Source: DATMER01 sp031390755 (GTDB lineage Bacteria; Acidobacteriota; Thermoanaerobaculia; Multivoradales; UBA5704). From it: DNA of 64,000 nt. Below the pieces are notes generated by a model. The model was not told where the DNA came from and ran no database searches. It saw only the letters and a list, made by a program, of their open reading frames with translations. Both the position numbers and the translations under genes were made by a program. The DNA is taken from assembly GCA_031390755.1 (NCBI GenBank), contig JANMTS010000074.1, positions 1-64,000 of the forward strand, given 5' to 3'. This document shows, one piece after another, positions 43,145-49,009 of this stretch; position 1 is the stretch's first letter, and every line of letters starts with the position of its first letter.

Positions 43145-43618
43145 CTCCAAATCGTAGCTACAGAAAGCCAAATCGTCAAGTTGATTGTCGAGCCTTCCCA
43201 ACGAGTTGGACTTGCTGTAGCTTTCAAGGAAGAGGAGCGCATACGCAGGGGGCCTGGGGGGGCGTCCCACTTTGCCGATCGAGGGCCGACCGGCAGCCTG
43301 AGGGATGGGAGTGCGTAGCTGGCTCTCTCGTAACTCACTCAGCATCCGACAGCAAAAGCCTTCTCCGGCTACCCTCCAGGCAGAAAGCCGTTGGTCACTT
43401 GCGCATGCCGCCAACGCGGGATGCTTATACGACACGGCGCATTGCGTTGACGTAACTCCTGAAGCGCAGTATATTCACCCAAGTACAGCGCGTTGAATAG
43501 ATTAGACCGACGACGTTCACCTGCGGTTGAGCTGCTGCAGGAACTGGGTTGTCACAAGTGTTTCCGCCGAGGAAGAGGATCTGTCGGCGAATACGAGGTT
43601 GGACTCCACCGCGGTTTC
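43145..43618. other. Non-coding stretch between brnT and the cassette array
   Basis: No convincing gene. It holds one of the two 17-bp direct repeats. Past about 43430 the sequence becomes AT-richer (for example TATATTCACC), marking the change from host-like to accessory composition. No integrase gene and no attI-like promoter site could be recognised. Confidence 0.5.
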
Positions 43619-43714
43619 GTTCAACCTGGGCTTATCCGACAACCTCCCGGTGGCGCCGGAGGTAGCGGGGAGGGTGACGCGGGAGGATGTCGGATAAACC
43701 CTTAAACGTTCGGC
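43619..43714 (+). repeat. Candidate attC-like site before the first cassette
   Basis: GTTCAAC (43619-43625) fits the RYYYAAC R'' box, and GTTCGGC (43708-43714) resembles the R' box, also seen at the third attC. Between them the 20-bp arms at 43629-43648 and 43681-43700 pair with two mismatches (core TTATCCGACA and TGTCGGATAA). Unlike the other three sites the arms are long and show no extrahelical base, so an unrelated inverted repeat is possible. Confidence 0.45.
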
Positions 43715-43735
43715 GGCAGAGCCGGAGGGCGATAG

Positions 43736-44248
43736 ATGGCACAGGTGAGAGAATTTGAACTGCTTCACGGTGTTGTCCTGACGAAGCTCCTCCGCACAGA
43801 TGGAGCGGCGCTCCGCCTTGTCGAAACTGATTCAAGGAAGGCCTGGGCGGCGTACCGGGTCAACAATGAGGTAAACGTCTACGTCAAGTACCGTCTCCAG
43901 AACCGAGGGACAAAGAAGGAGCAAAAGCTGGTGTGGTCCTTTGGCTTCTCAGACGATGAATTGGCTAAGATCACCGAACTCCGGGCGGCGAAGCCCGTTT
44001 GGTTAGCTCTCGTTTGCGGTCTTCCCGAAATCGAAGCTGAGGCGCTGAAGGAGATGCAAGTTTGCCTGCTCGATCCGGATCAGATCGACAAATGCATCGA
44101 CCTCGGCTCTGGAAAGGCCCAGGTTCTCACCGTGGAATACAAGCCCGGCTCGAGCCTCAGAGCATACGGCCCACAAAACTCCGAGGAAAAGAAGAAACTG
44201 ATCGTATCTCGGAATCGGTTGGATGAATGGACTGTGCCAGGAAGTTGA
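43736..44248 (+). CDS. Integron cassette gene 1, hypothetical protein
   Basis: 170 aa, starting 28 bp after the R'-like box of the preceding site and ending 9 bp before attC1, so it fills one cassette. GGAGGG lies about 6 nt before the ATG. The protein looks like a compact soluble alpha/beta protein: R-E-F-E-L-L-H-G-V-V-L-T-K-L-L-R, A-W-A-A-Y-R-V-N-N-E-V-N-V-Y-V-K-Y, then P-V-W-L-A-L-V-C-G. No catalytic motif or named domain recognised. GC content is clearly below the host genes on both sides, a sign of transfer. Confidence 0.8.
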   Translation: MAQVREFELLHGVVLTKLLRTDGAALRLVETDSRKAWAAYRVNNEVNVYVKYRLQNRGTKKEQKLVWSFGFSDDELAKITELRAAKPVWLALVCGLPEIEAEALKEMQVCLLDPDQIDKCIDLGSGKAQVLTVEYKPGSSLRAYGPQNSEEKKKLIVSRNRLDEWTVPGS

Positions 44249-44257
44249 GACAAATCA

Positions 44258-44320
44258 CGCCGAACCCAGGGCCTGAAGCGGATGCCTGACGGCGCCGCTT
44301 AGGCCCGGAATCGTTAGGCG
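44258..44320 (+). repeat. attC1 recombination site
   Basis: R'' CGCCGAAC at 44258-44265 and R' GTTAGGCG at 44313-44320 pair with one mismatch. L'' GGGCCTGAAGCGG at 44269-44281 and L' CCGCTTAGGCCC at 44295-44306 pair completely except for one extra G in L'', the extrahelical base that integron integrase uses for strand choice. Length (63 bp), spacers and orientation are those of a standard attC. The predicted cut is after the G of GTTAGGC. Confidence 0.88.
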
Positions 44321-44334
44321 ACCAGGTTTGAATT

Positions 44335-45369
44335 ATGGATGTTCTAAACAGAGCCTTCATTGAGGCACTTGAGACTGCTATAGCCGAGTTGCCTGAGGAT
44401 CAGGCAGTGGCTCTTTTGCAGTGCGATGAACGCTTAGGCAAAATCGTTCGGGGAGAGATCGAATCTGTAGCACCAACGATCTTTCAGGAACTCGTGGAGA
44501 ATGCACCCGATATGCTTCGTGGGCGTCGCGCTAGCTTGAATGAATTCGAGAGGGTTAACTTTGAAAAGTGGGGTCGAGCGCTAGACCTATTCGAATCTCT
44601 TTTGGTCATCGCGCTCGAAGCTGGATCCGCGATCAACGGTGCCTATCGTCCTACCGCTTTCGCCAACAAGGAGATCCGCTTTCTTGTGCTCACTGCGCTA
44701 CATGCCCGAAGTTGTCAGATAGCTGGCGAGGTTCTCGCACTACTCAAGTCTGGTTTCGCCGATGGCGCCCATGCTCGCTGGCGGAGTCTGCACGAAGTCG
44801 CGGTGATCGCATTCGTCTTGGCTGGTGGAGAAGACGATCTTGTTGAACGCTACGTACTTCACGAGCAGGTCGAAGAGTATAAGGCTGCGCTGGAATACCA
44901 GAACTACTGCGCCCGATTAGGCTATACGCCCTACTCCGACGACGAGATCCGAGTCGCGCAGAAGCGTTGCGAGGATCTCCTTGCTAGGTTTGGGAAGCCG
45001 TTTAGAAACCAGTACGGCTGGGCAGCCTATCGACTCGGCAATAAGAATCCAACCATCGTCCACATAGAGCAGATGGCTGGCCTCGATCATCTCCGCCCTT
45101 ACTATCGCCTTGCAAGTCACAACATCCATGCCAACTCTAAAGGCGCAACGTTTCGTCTTGGGAAGCGGCCAGCGCATGACTTCCTGCTTGCCGGACCATC
45201 AAGTCTTGGCCTTGGTGACCCAACACATGGAACAGCGATATCACTCTACCAAGCGACAGCTGCATTGTTGGCTACTTGGCCTAATCTTGATCGTCTGGTT
45301 GTCTTAAGAATCATGGAACAATTTGTTAGAGCGATTGGTGAGGAGATCATTGCGGTCGAGTTGAAGTAG
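44335..45369 (+). CDS. Integron cassette gene 2, DUF5677-like protein
   Basis: 344 aa, starting 22 bp after attC1 and ending 6 bp before attC2. Predominantly alpha-helical. The central block R-S-C-Q-I-A-G-E-V-L-A-L-L-K-S-G-F-A-D-G-A-H-A-R-W-R-S-L-H-E is the DUF5677 signature, and a His-rich stretch R-L-A-S-H-N-I-H-A-N-S-K-G follows near residue 265. Function unknown; DUF5677 proteins are common in mobile and defence contexts. No Shine-Dalgarno precedes the ATG. Base composition is near 50% GC, far below the host. Confidence 0.85.
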   Translation: MDVLNRAFIEALETAIAELPEDQAVALLQCDERLGKIVRGEIESVAPTIFQELVENAPDMLRGRRASLNEFERVNFEKWGRALDLFESLLVIALEAGSAINGAYRPTAFANKEIRFLVLTALHARSCQIAGEVLALLKSGFADGAHARWRSLHEVAVIAFVLAGGEDDLVERYVLHEQVEEYKAALEYQNYCARLGYTPYSDDEIRVAQKRCEDLLARFGKPFRNQYGWAAYRLGNKNPTIVHIEQMAGLDHLRPYYRLASHNIHANSKGATFRLGKRPAHDFLLAGPSSLGLGDPTHGTAISLYQATAALLATWPNLDRLVVLRIMEQFVRAIGEEIIAVELK

Positions 45370-45375
45370 AGAGGG

Positions 45376-45451
45376 GCGCCTAACACTGGCCTCAACCGGA
45401 CAGTAACGCGCTTCGCGCGCCACTGCCGGTTAGGCCCGCAACGTTGGGCGC
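45376..45451 (+). repeat. attC2 recombination site
   Basis: R'' GCGCCTAAC at 45376-45384 and R' GTTGGGCGC at 45443-45451 pair with one mismatch. L'' GGCCTCAACCGG-A-CAGT at 45388-45404 pairs with ACTGCCGGTTAGGCC at 45422-45436, leaving a C and an A unpaired, as in typical attC bottom-strand folding. The terminal loop contains GCGCTTCGCGCG, which itself can pair. 76 bp. This is the most canonical of the sites. Confidence 0.92.
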
Positions 45452-45488
45452 CGGGGAAGGTTGAAGCGGTTGCATGAGGTAAACACAT

Positions 45489-46298
45489 ATGTCAGATCCA
45501 GATCAAGAACTCAAAGAGGGTATCGCGAAGCACTTGGAAGACTTGGGCTTCATGGTCACTCTTCTGGAAGAGGAAGAGGTTCGTAGAACACCAGATCTAT
45601 TAGCGACGAAGAAGGGGCAACGCTTCCTGATTGAAGTAAAGGCCAAGGGAGATGATCTAGGTGCACTTCTGGAGCGACAAAGGATGCTGGCGGAAGGTGA
45701 TCTTGTTATTCATGGCGCTCGCTGGGCGCCAAAAAACACGATCTCGGGTATCGCAAGAGACGGGGCTTTCCAACTCAGCGACCACCCGCCAGAGGAGCGT
45801 GATTTCTCGCTCCTCTGGCTACATGCTGAAGGTAGCGACCCTCAATCACAGTTCGAGCAGTTTGCGTTCACGCTTTACGGAAAAACGCACGTCTACTCTG
45901 TCCTGAACCCTCAGTTCAACTACGAGTGCTACTTTTTCTATGACTCCGTTTTCTATAGATGGCGAGACATCTTAGATGGGGCGATCCTGTCGACTCCCAC
46001 GGAAGCTCAATTGTGTAGCAACACTTACTGTCCTCGGTATAGCTCCTTTCAGAACTCTGAACTCGTCAAGGCGTTTGACCAAGCAGTGATAGACCCCATA
46101 AAGCTTGAAAGAGCAGGTCACGCAATTGTGGCTGACTGTGATATCGACAGGAAAGATCACGACAAGGTCAAGCAGTATCTCGCGGCGAAGTATGCTGAGA
46201 AGTACCTTGATCACATGCACGTCGGCAGGATATCTTTAGGTCGCGAGTTCACGATAGGTGAGGCAGCGCCCAACCCGGGGCCTGAAGCGGGCGGCTGA
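45489..46298 (+). CDS. Integron cassette gene 3, PD-(D/E)XK nuclease-like protein
   Basis: 269 aa. The N-terminal 60 residues show R-T-P-D-L-L-A-T (Asp36), then F-L-I-E-V-K-A-K (Glu49, Lys51), a PD-(D/E)XK metal-dependent nuclease core preceded by a helix. The rest is unassigned but rich in Tyr, Phe and Cys (Y-E-C-Y-F-F-Y-D-S-V-F-Y-R-W). GAGG lies 9 nt before the ATG. The last 11 codons run into attC3, so the C-terminus is partly attC-encoded. Lower GC than the host. Nuclease activity and a defence role are inference. Confidence 0.85.
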   Translation: MSDPDQELKEGIAKHLEDLGFMVTLLEEEEVRRTPDLLATKKGQRFLIEVKAKGDDLGALLERQRMLAEGDLVIHGARWAPKNTISGIARDGAFQLSDHPPEERDFSLLWLHAEGSDPQSQFEQFAFTLYGKTHVYSVLNPQFNYECYFFYDSVFYRWRDILDGAILSTPTEAQLCSNTYCPRYSSFQNSELVKAFDQAVIDPIKLERAGHAIVADCDIDRKDHDKVKQYLAAKYAEKYLDHMHVGRISLGREFTIGEAAPNPGPEAGG

Positions 46299-46329
46299 CG
46301 CCACGCGCTTAGGCCGATCCCGTTCGGCG
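46266..46329 (+). repeat. attC3 recombination site
   Basis: R'' GCGCCCAAC at 46266-46274 and R' GTTCGGCG at 46322-46329. L'' GGCCTGAAGCG and L' CGCTTAGGCC pair with one extra G in L'', the same extrahelical base as attC1. The L arms are almost identical to attC1, which suggests related cassettes. It overlaps the end of cassette gene 3. It is the last attC seen; the array ends here. Confidence 0.85.
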
Positions 46330-46612
46330 TCAAAAGATGATCAGGCAGTAACAATGCCCGATCAGCAACCCACTCCACACTTCTCTCTGGGCACTGCCGC
46401 AAGCCTGCATTAGGCTGGCAAGGATGTCCTGCCAGCACTCGCGTCGACTGGCCTATGCACTGCCTGGTCATCGAAACTAGCGTCAGCCTGCAGCCGACAG
46501 GAGCAGAGCGGCATTTAGCAGCAGGTGCTGGAAGCAAAGAACACCCAACACCGAGTACCTCGGTAGGCCAAGCCATCGAGGCCATCGCTCACTGAGTTTG
46601 GTTACCTGGCCT
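46330..46612. other. Non-coding stretch between attC3 and the first 20/21-bp array
   Basis: No gene with coding support. The first part has mixed composition (repeated CCTGCCAGC- and GCCTGCA-like words) and grades into degenerate units of the following array from about 46590. A fourth cassette that has decayed is possible, but no attC closes it. Confidence 0.4.
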
Positions 46613-47085
46613 GCGAGTAACCTTACCGTGCTAGCGAGGAGCCTTCCCCGGCGCTGAGGAAACCCACCTCGCGGCCAAGTCAACGGACTTCCTCGCCGGG
46701 TATCGTTGCGGGCCGCCGGGTGGCCTTACTCCGCGGTGAAGTGACTTCACTCGGGCGCGGAGAAGCCGGCGCTGCGACCGGGTCGACTTCCCTGCGACCA
46801 AGCCAACTTCCCCGGCTGCCGGGTGACTTGGCGCTGCGGCCGAGTGAGTCGACGTGCAGCGCGGTAATCTCACTCCATCGCCGGGTGACCTTACCTCGTC
46901 CTGGAGAGACCTGCCCGACAGCGAAGTGACGCCACCCGGTGCTGGAGAACCTTACCTCGCGACGCATCCGGCTGGCGGAACGCTGGAGCAACAGACCCGG
47001 CAGCGGAGTAACCTTACCTCGCGGCGAAGTTACCTTCTGCACGGCAAGGTAACGTTCTCCAACAGGCAGGAAGGACACGCGGAGG
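46613..47085. repeat. Degenerate tandem array, about 23 units of 20/21 bp (array 1)
   Basis: Units start at 46613, 46634, 46654, 46674, 46695, 46715, 46736, 46757, 46778, 46798, 46818, 46839, 46860, 46880, 46900, 46921, 46941, 46961, 46982, 47003, 47024, 47044 and 47065. Each begins with a GCGAAGT/CCGGGT/CTGGAG-like word and often continues ACCTTACCTCG. Spacing is 20 or 21 bp throughout, mean about 20.5, although the units themselves are strongly diverged. The half-integer period argues against coding. The last units are duplicated at 48639-48728. Confidence 0.7.
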
Positions 47086-47113
47086 CCGCGTTTTCAGGAT
47101 TGGGGCTGGGCCG
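47024..47113 (+). repeat. 90-bp direct repeat, left copy
   Basis: Starts GCGAAGTTACCTTCTGC and ends GGGGCTGGGCCG. It matches 48639-48728 over its full length with about eight substitutions and no gaps. It includes the last units of the tandem array. The two copies bracket the DUF104-type antitoxin, XRE remnant and PIN module. Confidence 0.85.
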
Positions 47114-47327
47114 CAGGGTAAGGTAGCGCGTCGGCCCACTCGGAGAGTCCCTGTTCCGCCAATGTCCGATCTTCTTCCGCCCCGCTCCTGGCTAAACGTC
47201 CCAGATCCCAGCGACTCGGATCTGGATGGCGGACCACAATCAGTGCCACACGCTCCCCCGGGATGAGCGGCAACGGGGACTCCGGCTTGAGCAGACCGTC
47301 TTCGTAGCGGGCTTCAATAACTCGCAT
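47094..47327 (-). CDS. AF2212/DUF104-family antitoxin
   Basis: 77 aa. M-R-V-I-E-A-R-Y-E-D-G-L-L-K-P-E-S-P-L-P-L and G-E-R-V-A-L-I-V match the AF2212-like small beta-strand antitoxins that normally precede a VapC/PIN gene. Here no PIN gene follows downstream on the minus strand, because the tandem array starts there, so this may be an orphan antitoxin. The ATG is 6 nt after TAGAAC, close to the leaderless geometry seen elsewhere. Confidence 0.78.
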   Translation of the reverse strand: MRVIEARYEDGLLKPESPLPLIPGERVALIVVRHPDPSRWDLGRLARSGAEEDRTLAEQGLSEWADALPYPAAQPQS

Positions 47328-47394
47328 GGTGCTGTTCTACCACGAGGCGACCTCGTGGCGCTCTGAGGCGAACTCGGGGCGGCCCGCCCAGTGT

Positions 47395-47607
47395 CACGTC
47401 TTGGATGAGGAGATCTAGGAGACACAGACTCATCGGCGGCTTCAACCTTTTGGCCACGCGACTCTGGCTTGAGGTGAGCAAATCAGCAAACTGAGCTTGG
47501 GTGAGGCGCTTTTTCTTCCGAAATTCTCGAACTGCATCGCCGAGCTTCAGCCGAAGCTCGACATATGCCGTCTCCTCAGGAGTCAGGCCGAGAAACTCCT
47601 CCGCCGA
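47395..47607 (-). pseudogene. Decayed XRE-family antitoxin (HigA2-like), two frameshifts
   Basis: Minus-strand translation gives S-A-E-E-F-L-G-L-T-P-E-E-T-A-Y-V-E-L-R-L-K-L, then R-E-F-R-K-K-K-R-L-T-Q-A-Q-F-A-D-L-L and S-S-Q-S-R-V-A-K, a clear XRE helix-turn-helix. The expected V-E-A-A-D-E-S-V-S continues in another frame, and L-D-L-L-I-Q-D returns to the first, so two indels of opposite effect lie within about 30 bp. No start codon is in frame upstream and no toxin gene remains next to it. Confidence 0.6.
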
Positions 47608-47732
47608 ACCAACTCAACACGGCGCTTGCACTCGGATGGCCGGCTTCGCCGCGTCACGTTCGCCGTCAGAGGGGAGGGAGAGCTGAGATCGAGGCCGTGG
47701 CGATTTGCCGGCCGGACCTGTCGCGCTCCCTG

Positions 47733-47942
47733 CTATTGCGCCTGGCCGGCTTCCAATATCGGTGGCCGTGGAGCGGGTCGCACGGGAATCCTTCCTGCGG
47801 CGGCCTGACGAGCGCGTAGCTGCTCACACAGGAGGTGGAGATCCCCACCGACCGCTGTTACGATTCGTTCGCGCGTCGCCCGCACCTCGGCGACGATCGG
47901 ATCCACCCACGGGTTTTGTGGTTCATCTGCTGGTATCGACAT
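47733..47942 (-). CDS. Small partner protein of the PIN toxin (probable antitoxin)
   Basis: 69 aa. N-P-W-V-D-P-I-V-A-E-V-R-A-T-R-E-R, then G-G-D-L-H-L-L-C-E-Q-L-R-A-R-Q, the pattern of a small family regularly found directly after a PIN-domain gene. It overlaps the PIN gene by 20 bp. The antitoxin role is inferred from this arrangement; no DNA-binding motif is obvious. Confidence 0.72.
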   Translation of the reverse strand: MSIPADEPQNPWVDPIVAEVRATRERIVTAVGGDLHLLCEQLRARQAAAGRIPVRPAPRPPILEAGQAQ

Positions 47943-48420
47943 TCGAGTCTTCTCCCATCAGTTCGTCGGGTGTACACAGGATCGGCGCCTCGTAACCTGA
48001 CAGGCGACACACGGTCTCTACGAGTGGGCGCTTCTCCGCGTTGGCGATGTGCGCCGAATTCCAAGTCAAAAGATACGAAACGCCCTGGGTGGCAGCGATG
48101 GCGATGTGCAAGGCATCCGCTCGAGCCTTCGAAGGCAAAGCAGCCCCCTTCAACAAGTCGAGCGCGAGCATTTCCGCCTCGGCGGTAGTCTCCAGCGAGC
48201 GCAGAGCTGCCAGGAAAGTCGCCCGCCGAGCGGCGGCGGCAGGATCGCCATCCGCGCACTCCAGATGGACCAGTTCCGAGACCACCACCTCGAAAGAGCT
48301 GCGGCGCCGGTTCCACCACTCATGGGTTAGCTGCTGTCGGCCCGCCACGATCAAATCGCGGGAAGGCCACGCCGTAAGGTAGCTGATGATCGACGTCTCC
48401 AGGTACACAAGGGCAGCCAT
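47923..48420 (-). CDS. PIN-domain ribonuclease toxin (VapC-like)
   Basis: 165 aa. The PIN core has Y-L-E-T-S-I-I-S-Y-L near the N-terminus (Glu in place of the usual first Asp), S-E-L-V-H-L-E in the middle, A-R-A-D-A-L-H-I-A-I-A and L-L-T-W-N at the C-terminal half, giving most of the acidic site. Predicted metal-dependent RNase. TACACT lies exactly 6 nt before the ATG, so a leaderless transcript is likely. Together with the small partner gene it forms a toxin-antitoxin module. Confidence 0.83.
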   Translation of the reverse strand: MAALVYLETSIISYLTAWPSRDLIVAGRQQLTHEWWNRRRSSFEVVVSELVHLECADGDPAAAARRATFLAALRSLETTAEAEMLALDLLKGAALPSKARADALHIAIAATQGVSYLLTWNSAHIANAEKRPLVETVCRLSGYEAPILCTPDELMGEDSNVDTSR

Positions 48421-48426
48421 ACTTCA

Positions 48427-48432
48427 AGTGTA
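48427..48432 (-). promoter_or_regulatory. -10-like box (TACACT) 6 nt before the PIN toxin ATG
   Basis: Minus strand: TACACT, TGAAGT, ATG. Same spacing as at ada, ade and the 59-aa gene. Confidence 0.5.
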
Positions 48433-48638
48433 CTCCAGCTCGCCCCACCGTAGCCCAGACCGCCTCGCACAGCGCGGACCACATGGTACTTCCTTGGCTC
48501 AGGTCGTACCCGAGGCCCGCAACCGGCTCCGCCCGTTGCTCCGTTAGTGGCCCCTCGTTGCATGTCTCAGAGATCGGCCTCGTACTCTATTCGTCCGAGG
48601 GCCTTCGTCACTCATCGCGGCAAAGACCAAGGCCCACA
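48433..48638. other. Non-coding stretch upstream of the PIN module
   Basis: No gene is supported between the PIN promoter and the right 90-bp repeat copy. No further attC site, inverted repeat or terminator could be recognised here. Confidence 0.4.
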
Positions 48639-48728
48639 GCGAAGTTACCTTCTGCGCGGCAAGGTAACGTTCTCCAACAGCCGGGAAGGACACGCGGAGA
48701 CCGCGCTCTCAGGATCGGGGCCGGGCCG
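48639..48728 (+). repeat. 90-bp direct repeat, right copy
   Basis: Second copy of 47024-47113, about 91% identical, same orientation, 1.6 kb away. Only the terminal array units are present here, so it looks like a duplicated end of the tandem array. The PspC-domain gene starts 50 bp later. Confidence 0.85.
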
Positions 48729-48778
48729 ATCGAAACACAAAGGCCTCGGATCTCGTTATAGAGGCAGGAGGTAACACC

Positions 48779-48967
48779 ATGGGTCTATACCGCTCTCGTA
48801 ACCACAAGATCTTCGGCGGCGTCTGCGGCGGCATCGCCGACTGGCTGGACTGGGATCCGACGCTCGTCCGCGTCATCTACGTCATCGTGTCCATCGTCTC
48901 GCTGGCGTTCCCCGGCACGTTCGCGTACTTCCTCCTCTGGATTCTCATGCCGAAGCAGCCGAGGTGA
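48779..48967 (+). CDS. PspC-domain small membrane protein
   Basis: 62 aa, essentially one PspC domain: L-Y-R-S-R-N-H-K-I-F-G-G-V-C-G-G-I-A-D-W, then W-D-P-T-L-V-R-V-I-Y-V, and a hydrophobic helix ending in a basic tail. PspC proteins sit in the inner membrane and sense envelope stress with PspB or alone. GGAGGTAACACC provides a strong ribosome binding site. No pspA or pspB nearby. Confidence 0.92.
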   Translation: MGLYRSRNHKIFGGVCGGIADWLDWDPTLVRVIYVIVSIVSLAFPGTFAYFLLWILMPKQPR

Positions 48968-48997
48968 CCCGGTGACCCGGTAGATACCGTGAGGGTG

Positions 48998-49003
48998 TAG
49001 CAT
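48998..49003 (+). promoter_or_regulatory. -10-like box (TAGCAT) 6 nt before the ade ATG
   Basis: TAGCAT, CGCCAG, ATG; no Shine-Dalgarno. Predicted leaderless start of adenine deaminase. Confidence 0.5.
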
Positions 49004-49009
49004 CGCCAG

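Larger units (their letters stand above)
42542..43319 (+). repeat. 17-bp direct repeats flanking the brnTA module
   Basis: GGATGGGAGTGCGCAGC at 42542-42558 and GGATGGGAGTGCGTAGC at 43303-43319, same orientation, one mismatch. They bracket brnT-brnA. They may be pieces of a dispersed GGGAGTGCG-type element or scars of the event that brought the module in. Confidence 0.5.

Noticed and set aside
45477..45485. ATG AGG TAA just before cassette gene 3 as an attI-like two-codon ORF
   Set aside because: The GAGG in it is the ribosome binding site of the next gene, and a two-codon ORF carries no evidence by itself.
46613..47085. Array 1 as a CRISPR
   Set aside because: Units of 20-21 bp have no constant repeat with unique spacers of 30 bp or more, the units are degenerate throughout, and there are no cas genes.
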